This document shows, piece after piece, positions 1 to 10,700 of a stretch of 33,829 nucleotides of DNA (position 1 is the stretch's first letter; the number at the start of each line of letters is the position of its first letter). The translations under genes and the position numbers were made by a program. Below the pieces are notes generated by a model. It was not told where the DNA came from. It saw nothing but the letters and a program-made list of their open reading frames with translations, and did not search any database. Source of the DNA: Reticulitermes lucifugus (Eukaryota > Arthropoda > Insecta > Blattodea > Rhinotermitidae); the NCBI GenBank assembly GCA_026260175.1, contig JAKCWW010005989.1, forward strand, positions 372 to 34,200, read 5' to 3'.

Positions 1-194
1 CCTGATGGCGCGCGTAGTATTCGCTCTGCACAATCAGTCCTAAAACTTAGTAGACGCACTGTGTATTCATCTTTATATATTGGCAACTGTGATGAGCCAC
101 AACAGCTGAAACGTGCTTAGGAATTTTCAACGTAAATTATGTGCATCAAACATAATTAGAAGTAGACAAATTGTGTGTAGAGCTGAAGAATACT

Positions 195-370
195 GTCTTC
201 TGGGATGGCACGCCATGTAGTGTGGTAGAAATGTACGGATGTTTCAGAGAAACTTGATGTCCTCGCCTTTTACCCTGAAGATGGAAGCAGCAGGTTTCTC
301 AGAAAATTTGGTGTGTTTCTACCAGACTACACGGGGTCACATTCAAGAAGACCACAATATTCATAGTTCA
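195..370 (+). repeat. Dispersed retroelement fragment with hammerhead-like core
   Basis: It contains ACCCTGAAGATGGAAGCAGC at about 273-292, followed by GGTTTCTC, GAAAA and CTACCAGACTACACGG. The same order of blocks returns at 21150-21330 and 28800-28960, so it is a dispersed family. CTGAAGA...GAAA resembles the hammerhead ribozyme core. Hammerheads are known from Penelope-like elements and retrozymes, but the copy is decayed and class assignment is inference. Confidence 0.5.
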
Positions 371-507
371 TGTGACAAAAACCTCAAATGTCACAGTTGA
401 AGAGTTGATGAATAAGTTTTGTTACTGCCTTCTATTAACACTGATAGAATGGTGTGGTTCAAAATTAGATTTTATGAATAAGTTTTTAGTACAGACTTCC
501 TGTACCA

Positions 508-981
508 ATAATACTTAATAACCAACTAAATGTACATTCACTTGGAAACTATTTTATAGTTTATTAAATTCTCCTAAATTCCCCTACATATGTTTTGGTC
601 TACTTATAGACCATCTTCAGGGGGTCACAAACTACACTTATTTCACATCCATATGTTCAGTCAATTGCTATATGCTGTCTAGATCACTTTTGTCTTATAT
701 GTAAGTTGTAGTAACACTTTAAAACGTGTATCAGTTTTAAAGTGTTACTACAACTTACATATAAGACAAAAGTGATCTAGACTGCATATAGCAATTTACT
801 GAACATATGGATGCGAAATAAGTGTAGTTTGTGACCCCCTGAAGATGGTCTATAAGTAGACCAAAACATATGTAGGGGAATTTAGGAGAATTTAATAAAC
901 TATAAAATACTTTCCAAGTGAATGTGCATTTAGTTGGTTATTAAGTATTGAGTGAAAATGCACGGTGAAAATAATATAAAA
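508..981. mobile_element. Fold-back element: 216-bp inverted arms, 8-nt loop, 11-bp flanking repeat
   Basis: Bases 510-725 and 734-949 are reverse complements with only five mismatches and no indel. The loop is GTGTATCA (726-733). TTCCTGTACCA stands on both sides (497-507 and 982-992), consistent with a target-site duplication. The right side also has 32 unpaired bases (950-981). Each arm contains a CTGAAGA-hairpin-AAAC motif (839-867 on +; 592-620 on -) with a perfect 7-bp stem TGGTCTA/TAGACCA. No coding capacity is seen. A retroposed inverted dimer or a non-autonomous Penelope-like insertion would both fit. Confidence 0.75.
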
Positions 982-1635
982 TTCCTGTACCATGTTTCAT
1001 CCAAATATGTACAATCAAGTCATGCTTCCTTCAGCGACAGATAGAAGGAAATTAATGGTTTCTGCGTGTGTTTTGAACATTTTGAAATTGTAGAATATGG
1101 TAACCTGATACTTCATTATGTAGTATAATCTTCTGCAGGTGTGATGGTCTTAGTGTGATAATTGCATTAGACCTCCATATTTTACAACATATGATATGCC
1201 CTTTGGGTTCACTATATTGATGAACTGCAGCACTGTGCTTTGTCAGATCCTAGGACTTTTATTTCATATTGAACATCTTGTTATACAGAGATTTTAACAC
1301 AGAGGTATGACTGAATGAGGTTCCAAGTTTGTTACATCATGTTGACTGGTAAACAGTAACTAAAGTTTCATCTTCAAGGTTTAGCAGAAAAAAATAATGA
1401 TTTCTATTGGACTGGTTGAACCTGAAGATGAAGCCACTACAGCCCTGACTTCTAGGACTGATTGACCTTGAAGGTGAAGGCATTATCCTTCCAAACACTG
1501 GTACCTATCAGTCAGTCAACGTAACATAACAGCCCAGAACACTTGAACCTTCATCAGTACTGATGTGAGAAGCAGAGATCTCATTTCAGTGAATCTTTGC
1601 ATTGCCTCACTCTGTTGCTTTGAATTTTGTTACAG

Positions 1636-1780
1636 TATTTAACCAAGGAGATGAAGGCCACTCATGGTACATCATCCTGCATGGCTCGGTGGATGTTGTA
1701 ATTCATGGCAAGGGAACTGTAACCACACTACAAGAAGGGGATGATTTTGGGAAACTTGCCTTAATCAATGATGCTCCTAG
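1636..1780 (+). CDS. Epac: Epac exon: cAMP-binding domain B, phosphate-binding cassette
   Basis: The exon follows acceptor TTACAG and ends before donor GTAATT at 1781. It enters with two bases of a split codon and reads [20 protein letters not shown], ending [16 protein letters not shown]. This is the beta-barrel core and phosphate-binding cassette of the high-affinity cyclic-nucleotide-binding domain. The cassette has GKLAL, where the PKA regulatory subunit has GELAL. In Epac proteins the missing Glu explains tolerance of 2'-O-alkyl cAMP analogues, and Lys at this place is the mammalian Epac2 state. The final Arg contacts the cyclic phosphate in this family. The Arg codon is split across the intron (AG|G). 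Confidence 0.95.
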
Positions 1781-4700
1781 GTAATTAGTCTTGTCATAAT
1801 ATACCTTTGAAAGCTACATTACATACACTGCATCACCTGCTGGTTATACTTAAGTAACTGTCACAGTCAGAGCTATAAAAGTATTACTGGTTCCATGAGC
1901 CAGGCCACATGTAAAGGCACAATGGGTTAATATTCTGTCATTACCGCAGTTAACACCATGAATTCGTTGAAGGCTTATTCACTAGTGATGGACTGTGGCC
2001 AATACATGTGTTGTTATATGTATTGCGGACAAATTAAAAATTAATTGTAAACATTCCTCTACCTTGCTACAATTTGGGTTTATCAGCATCTTCTGTAGCT
2101 TACTCAAGACTTCTGTCTTCATGTTTTCCAACGTCTTCCCAATGGACAATGACATGTAGGTTGATAGTGGTCCATCATTTACTTCCCTCTGTAACCTTCT
2201 GGGTAATTTGTCTTTCTGTGTGTGTGTGTGTATGGGTTACCGCCCCATTGTACAGCCCCCAGACCTGGAGGATCAGGTGCAGTTATTGACATAACAGTGA
2301 ACATATGATGGCCGTTCATAACAGTACTTAACATGATAATGAAGGTATCAGTTCTTTTGCAATGTGATGCTGCTTTGCTGGGTATCTGGTTTCTGATGTT
2401 CTGAGACAGTGCAGGGATATCCTCTGTAAGGATGATAAGGTCAAAAAAGAATGCGTCATTTTCAGACCTTATGATCCTTGAAGATTAGACCATTACAGTG
2501 TCCCAAAACATCACAAACCTGATACTCTGTGATGCATGATCACATCAGAGAAGAACTGGTATCTTGTCCACATCACTGTGAAAACCTTAAACTCGGATGA
2601 AAGTGGACAGTGGCAGTGATGACAGCAGTCAATAAAATATTAATGGAAAAGCGGAATTGTGTTAAAACAATTTATTTTATACTGGTACTTGATAAGGCAT
2701 GAAAATGAATGTCCAGTTACCATGTCTTTTTTACTGCAGGGCAGCAACCATAGTTTTGAGGGAAGACAACTGTCACTTCTTACGTGTGGATAAGGAAAAC
2801 TTTAACCGCATTTTGCGGGATGTCGAAGCCAATACGGTCCGGCTCAATGAACATGGCCAGGATGTTCTTGTGTTGGAGAAAATATCTCCACCTCACAGTG
2901 CTACATGTTCTCACTTCAAGTATGTATTCCTAAAGTTGATGTAGTATTTCTTGTTTATTTGCTCATTTATTTGTTTATTTAATGTTTACTTAGTGACACT
3001 GTTGGTAGCTTGGACTACAGGCATTGTATAGTTTGATGGTTGGTGAATAATAATTCAGAAATAAAATAAGTATAACAGTTTTCATGTTCTAATTTTAGAT
3101 TCTGTCCTGGAATTTATGTGTAGGGATGAAGAAAATGACAATAGACATGTCAGGGTAGCCCGTCTGCTGCCTGAAATTTACATATATACAAACGTATCTG
3201 TAGGCATTCTGTGGATCTAAAAGTAAGTCAGAATGACTATGGAATGTAGAACAATTCATAAAATACAAACCATGCAAATAAATACAGTCAGTAGTATTAT
3301 TGAGTTAAATGTTCCAGTAAATTCTTACATATACAACAGGCACTTATCCCGTTGGTTTACAGTGTATAAAACAACAACCTGTAGAAGGACTGAGAGTTAT
3401 GTTATAACATAAAGAATTTATCAACAGGGGAAAGTTACTGTAAATTGAAGTATCTTGTTTATGCTATTTTAGAGTGACTTTTTATTCATCTTGAGATTAG
3501 ACAGTAGATGGTTGAATATTTTGATTCTAGCATATTACATACTTTTCTGAAAATGTTGAAGGTTAGAAACTGGTTTATAAAAATCATATTTATTCCTTTT
3601 GTTGACACTGTATACAGTGAAGGATAATTTGTGAGTGTAGCAACATTTTAGCTGCATTGTGTTTCAGGTACACAGTGATGGCTGGAACACCACAGAAGAT
3701 GTTGGAACATATTCTAGAAACACGGTTAGATGGACGGGGAGGAATTGGTGGTGTGGGTGGCCGAGACAGCCTCCCTTCTTCAACTAGTGATCCCTTGCTT
3801 GAGGACTTCCTGCTTACTCATATTGTGTTCATGCAAACTCATCAACTGGTCACAGAACTGGTCAAAAAATATCCTTTACAATTCTTTCTGTTGTATTTTA
3901 AGGACATTCAGGGGAAGTAAGTAATGTGAATAAAGTTTGTGAGAACCGTTTATATCAGGGTCTGATGTGGGTGGTCAAAGATTTTATGCACATATTCTTC
4001 ATATGAATCTTCATAAACACTCTCGTAATTTATTGTGAATTTTTGTTGTCATTATAAAAGTTACAGTACAAAACTTTTTACATACTTTCTCATGTCCACT
4101 ACACTGTACAAAAAGGAATAATTATGCAGTCAATCAATTTATTTATCCTTGTGCCATGTTGTTGGTGTGGGACACATCAATAAAGTATATGGTTTTCATG
4201 TTTACATATGTGATAACAAATTTGATAACATTTGTTTACAAGGGCATACATTTACATATGTGGTAACATATTTGCTTAAATGTTCTGTAACAAGATATCC
4301 TATATTGCAGAGAGTTTTGCATATATTTTATGCACTCCTATGAGTGAAAAATGTACCATACTACAATTACAGTCATTTTTCTGCATAGGAGTACCTATAT
4401 ATTTCTTGAATTGCGAGACATATTTCTGTATACTTACAAAATCGACTAACTTTCAATCATAAAGGGCTATTTACGTTAGCTTTACAATGATACTTAAGTT
4501 TCATGAGTACATATTTTGTTCACACTACAACTATAGAAAATGAAGTGCAGAGTAAGGCTGAAGGTTCTGAATCTGAAGCCTCCCAAATTTTGAAACCTCT
4601 TTCACGTTAAAGTATGCTTAACATGGGTGGACAACTGAAACTGCATGCAGCTTGCACATATTTTAATTCTTCTCCACTGTAACAATTTTTGATAGAATTA

Positions 4701-7700
4701 ACTTGTTTGGCTTTTGTATTACACTTAATGAGATACATTTTTATCTTGTCTAAAAAAATTAATAAAATTGGGCTTTGTGTTCATTCAAAAAAAGTTCCTT
4801 AGAAGTTAAGAATTTTATACTTCAAAGGTCTTTCACAATTCTGTTTAATGTGTAATGTCATGAAAGGTAATTTTGCTGTGCACTGTCCTTGTGAATGGGT
4901 TTCTCTAGGTTTTAACAACAAATAAACTAATAGAATATTTTAATTATAAGAACTGCTGATGAAAAAAATCTAAGGGTATACCCTACTGTATGCATCAGGT
5001 AGCCTGCTTTTGAATCATGCAGACTGAAATTTCCTTAACTTGCAAGCACTTACCGGATTGAGTCTTCAAGCCAAGGTCGCGAGTTCATGTTGGCCTGTAA
5101 GAGGCGTGTGGTACAGTTTGTGCATCGCTGGGTTATTACAATTCGCCATCCTGTGTTTGAGGACCCCCGTTCACTTGCTTTTGTGGAGGTATTTAATATG
5201 AACACTGGTTTGTATGAAAGTTACTGAGTAACTGACTGACTAACTAACTAACTAACTAACTAACTCCATGGTGCAGAGTCCTTGTGAAGCTAATAGTTCC
5301 TTAGCTGGTTAGCAAATTCCTACATATTATGGAACCCAAATGTTCATTACCATGCCTGCCACTTGTCCCTATCCTGAACTAAATCAATACATTCCACATT
5401 TCATAAAGATACATTTTAACATCTATGCATAGGTTTTTCAAGTAGTCCCCTTCCTTCAGGTTTTTCCACCAAAATCCTGTATGCACTTCTCTTCTCTTCC
5501 ATACATGCTACATGCTGCACTCAGCTTATTCTTCTTGATTTGGTTACCCGAATAATATTATGTAAGCAGAACAAATAATGAAGCTCCTCATTTTGTAATC
5601 TCCTCCAGTCTCCTGTTACCTCCTCTCTGTTAGTTCCAAATATGTTCCTCATCACTGTGTTATTGAACACCCTCAACCTGTATTCTTCCCTTAATGTGAG
5701 AGACCAAGTTTCACATCCATATAGAGCAGCAGGTAAAATTATGTTTTTGTATATTTTAATCTTTGTATTCCTAGATTGCAAATGGGTAGACAAATGATTC
5801 CGAGCTGAATAGTAGCAGGAATTCCCTAAATTTGTTCTGGTTTTTATTTCTTCATGCATGCAATTTTGATTTGTTGGTGTCGTTCCCAAATACAGAAAGT
5901 CCCCGACTTACGTAAGTGGATCGTTCCGCAACCCTAAGCGTAAGTCAATTTTTACATAACTTGGAGCCATGTTTTATTATATACAATAATAATAATTGAT
6001 ATAATAATAATTAATAATAATTTAATAACAATTAATACAAAACATAATAATAATTAATAATCAATACTGGAGTCACTGTTGTATTCAATTGAGGCACAGG
6101 CAGGGGTGGGTTTGGTGGTGGTAGTGGCACAAGAAGTTTTTTACGTAAGTCCGGATCTATGTATGTTGGAGCTACGTAAGTCGGGGTCCGTCTATATATG
6201 AACGTTTTCAGATGATTACTTATCTTTTCATTATGATATTTTGCTCTTGAGACATGAAGATATACTCACTTCTCACTTCTACACCAATCTCCTTACTAGT
6301 AACAAAAAAAAGCTTCTGAGTATTAATTTATAGTGTGTATGTTTTTGCCCACTAAATTGACAAAATCATCATGGATGAAAAGCTAATGGGTCTGATTCAG
6401 CTTCAGTCCTTTCTCGTTGCTTGGACTTTCCTAATTGCATATTCTAAATCAGATTTAAAAAACATCAGCACTAAAGCATCTCCTTATGTCAGACCATTCT
6501 GAGTACGAGGTATATCTGACAAAATATGTGCCTGTCCAAAATTTACTACAGGTTTCATTTAAATATATTTTCTTAAACTAACTGGTTTCTATCCTACTGA
6601 ATCACAGGCTTTCTTGAAGTCTGTAAGTTATATGAAGTGTACAACACAGCTTTTTGTCTGTGTGGCTTTACACTGAAAATGACAGCTTTCCATGCTTCAT
6701 AATCCCAGGATAAGAGTTCCAAGAATGAGAAAATTTGGAGAATCCAAGTTGGGGGGGATGAGTATTTGTGTGAGTCTGTATATTAATGTGGAATTTAGTG
6801 TCACATGAAATGTGCCAGTTCTACAGTGGAATGTGTCAGTTCTATGCACTTGAAAGCACATAATATTCTGCTATTAAATAAATGTATATTTAACCATCAC
6901 GGGCAGACATGGTATTTAAATATTTACAGAATTTTAACGCTATGGAATGGGAGGTACAAGTAAAGGTGATAGTGTGCTGTTGTTCTACCTAGCTTAACAC
7001 TGAATGGTTTGTTTCTAGGATCTAGCAACAGAATTGGAAACAGATTGCATACAGTGGAGCTCCCTGCAGGAGGAGGCCAGTCTTATGCATCATGTCATGT
7101 CCCAGCTCCATCGGTATCAGGATGAACGTTCCCTTACTGCTGGGCAGAAATGGACATTACCTCCTTGTGGACAACCTATATGCTTGTTTAATGGTTCAAC
7201 TGAGGACCGCAGAGTGATGAGAGCGACAGATGACAGTGAGTTTATCTGTAATGCAGGTCACGACAGCCTTTAGAGCCTACAGCTTTTGTTACATTCTCTG
7301 GGTTCAGTATGTAGGGTGTGTAACTACCTTGTGTCATCAAAAGGTACAGGAAAGATTGTCCCTGTGCATGCCGTGAAGGCGTATGTGGGAGTGAAGATAC
7401 AGTTCCACTCATTCTTGACTTCAGAACTGGATGGAGGTGAGTGGTCAGCTTCATGCCACAGCCACTCCGTCCCTAGGGAAATAGCCCCCAAGCAGTGGTG
7501 TAGCTGTGTTTTTGGGCCCGGAGTGAGTAATCACAATGGCCACCCCTAACAGAAATTACGAATTTTAAAAAAAGTCTTAATCATTCATTGAATTTCGTTT
7601 TATTGGCTGAATAATTTAAAGTTTGTTGAGCACAGAAAATCAGTTTTTGTTTTCATTTGAAGTATTAATTTTGTTGCCCCTTGGACTCTAGCTCGCCCTT

Positions 7701-10700
7701 CTCCACCCCCTCCTTGCACCCCTGGCCCCTAGTAACCATTGAATAGGGTGTGGGCCCAAGAATCTGTCTGGACTCTTTGAAGAGGAGAAAAATCTCTTAC
7801 CCTTGCCAGGAATCAAACCATGATTTGTCAGTTGATAGTTGGTATCTGACCTGAGATCCAGTCCATGTAACTCCCATCCTCACTTTTACATGTAGATGAA
7901 TCTACAGCCAGCCTCTGAAATTATGCATGTTCCATAATTACATAATACAGTTACAATAATGTCTAAACAACCATTAGCCTAACCAAGGACGTGACTAACC
8001 ATTGTCTCTTCTCACTTGGCACACTAGAGCAGGTCCACAGGAGTATTTACTTTCACTTCTTTCTGCCACTGATAAATCCAGTTCAAACACCACAGTTTGA
8101 CACATGTTAAGCAAGGATATTAGTACATTATGGAAATTAATGCAGCATGTCCTTTTGCTTTTCATGGTGACAGTAATATTCCGAGTGTACTGTGCAGACC
8201 ACACCTACTGCACCCTCAGGTTTCAATTGAACACGACAGCAGAGACCATCAAAGTGTCAGCAGCTGACAAGTTGAAGCTGCGGCATGATGACTTAGTGCT
8301 AGTGGAAGTAAAGTCTTCTGGTGAACGAGTAGTCTTCCATGATTCAGATGTCAGTATCCCTACAGGCCTCAGTCTTAACAGTCGTATCTTTGTCTCGCCT
8401 AAAGATCATCTTGATGCTCTCGTAAGTAAGAATTAGTCAATGGAAGGCATGCTCTTAAGAATGTGAACTAACATAATCTTACACTCAGATTTTTTATTTC
8501 ATTTCCATTCTTTATACTGCATTCCTTCAGGTTCTTTTAATAAAGTGTAACATCAAAATGAAGAGTAAATGTAAGGGTGGGAACTGCTGGTCCCTGTCTT
8601 GTGTAACTGTGCAGCACAAGCAGATTGAGCAATTAATTGTAATTATGTTGTGTGTGTGTATATATATATATATTATTCATTCATCTATCTATCTATTTAT
8701 TTATTTAGATACAGTGAGTTCTGCTATTACACATGTTTCACTAATGTGAATAGGCTATAACACAATTGATGAGTAGGAGAATGTTGTTTGTATAATGCGA
8801 ACTTTCACGTAAGCATGTTGGATATTATGCGATTTCAGTGACCAAGGTGAAGGTGCAAGGGTGGATTCTACCCTATTTCTTCCATAAGCCCTAGTATTTT
8901 TATTACACATGTGAGAACTCTCCCACTGTCTCACTGGAGCCGCAGCTCCAGCATACTACCGGCTCCTTTTCAGACAACACGCTTCAGTCGTCATTGCAAC
9001 AGCGTGATAATTATACTCTCCAATCACTGTAACAAGCTACTCCAGCCCACCAATCACAGCGCAGGCAGTTCGGCGCTGGCCAGGTATAAATAGTAGTGCA
9101 ATTCCAACAACCAGCATAATTTGCTTCACTGACGTGCAACCTACATACAGCAGGCAGCTCTCGACTCACGGACCATCAGCGGTACACTGCAGTCTCTGCA
9201 CCGAGGAAGGAGAGCACGGTAACACTCGCCCGCAGCAGCCCTCCAAGGTCGCAGCAGCGGCAAGCAAGCAGCAGACACGGTCAGTGGGATCGCTCGCCAC
9301 CGTGCCCTCTTCTCACCCACTATGCGGCCGACCTCTCTGCTCAGCACCTTGCTCCAGCGAACTCTGTGTGCGCAGCAAACACTTTACGAGCAATATTACA
9401 TTCTGAGATCCGGTATAGTTGAGGAGATATAAATAAAAGCTGAGTGGAGCTTACTAGGTTATTTCTTGCTCAAGCAACCAACGGACTAGCTACCACCACA
9501 CACAATTTTCTATAATGTGAGGTCTCACAAGAATGCAACAATTGCCTTATAGAAGAACTATCTGTACTTTGCTGAGTTCCTTATGCTGTAATTGTAGCAG
9601 ACATATACATGTTCAAGTGCTGTAACTTGCACAGTTTCACATATTCAGTAGTAATATGTATCATGCACAAGAACTAAAATCTCAGAAACAGTTTATGTAT
9701 GGATGTACCTGCAAGGCATCCCATGATTTATTTTGAATACTGTCCAGGTATTTGCCTGAAGGGACTGCTTAAAACCATGAGGAGCCTCCTCGCTTGGGAT
9801 ATTCAGTGTCACAGCTCAGACTTCAGTTACCTACTGAAGTCTGAGCTGTGACACTGAGTCTTTTCCCTATATCATTACAATATAACATTATATATGATTC
9901 TCTGTAAGTCTGTCCCATTGTTTTGTTATAAATGTTTCAGACATGTCTGGCAGAACAAGAGGGAGCAACAGAAGGTATGGATGTAGATTTGGAACTGTTT
10001 AGTACAAAGGAGTTGGCATATCACATTACACTGTTTGACTGGGATCTCTTCTGGTGTGTTCATGAGGTAAAATTTGTTTGAATGTAGATAGAAGTTGCTT
10101 AACCTGCAAATCTTCCGTAATTGTGTTTTGCATGTTTACATTAAGTACAAAATTTGCTGCCCACTGGAATGGTATAACTGTCTTTCTTTATCATTTGTAT
10201 TAACAAATCAGATACAAAGATCACTTTGCACTGTATAAACTGTCTCAGTTTCCTGTAATGCTAATACAACAGCATATATTCAGTTACAGATTTTGAAACT
10301 CATCCCCAGACTTCCTAATTAATTACTGCATGTTATACTGCATGAATTTCTTTGCTGATTAAACACTAAAGTTCAAGGATTGCTGATATTTTAACAGGTA
10401 CTCATCTTTCTAAAAGTTGAACGAAACAGTCATTGAAGTTATATAATCTAAAGCTTTCATGGCAACTGAATTGAGTAAAACTTTCTCAGGCTAGCAGCCA
10501 CATCTGGCGGTTGAACGGCGAATAAACCAATGTTCTCGTCATCAGGAAAGAGACAAAGCGCTTCACTATCATGGCAGAATGAGATCATCTGCATGACTGT
10601 GGGCAGTGAAGTTTGCACAGGTCTTCCTTTTCCCTAGCGCATTATCAAGAACCTGATGAATTGTTGCCCAGTTAATGTTTCATTGATTTTAGAGTCATCA

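Larger units (their letters stand above)
1..1635. other. Upstream Epac intron sequence, repeat-rich, no exon seen
   Basis: Nothing here translates to the missing Epac parts (DEP domain or the start of cAMP domain B), so the preceding exon must lie further left. The stretch holds a hammerhead-like repeat (about 195-370), the long inverted repeat 508-981, and a decayed piece with CTGAAGATGAAGCC near 1428. The rest is AT-rich single-copy-looking DNA. Confidence 0.6.

Noticed and set aside
3869..3916. Extending the Epac exon to the GTAAGT at 3917 as the main form
   Set aside because: The added 16 residues ([15 protein letters not shown]) have no Epac counterpart, and the U12 donor, branch site and acceptor give a co-linear protein instead.
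9134..9406. 90-codon frame in the GC-rich core as a host gene
   Set aside because: It lies inside a TIR-bounded element, an equally long frame overlaps it on the other strand, and no domain is recognisable.
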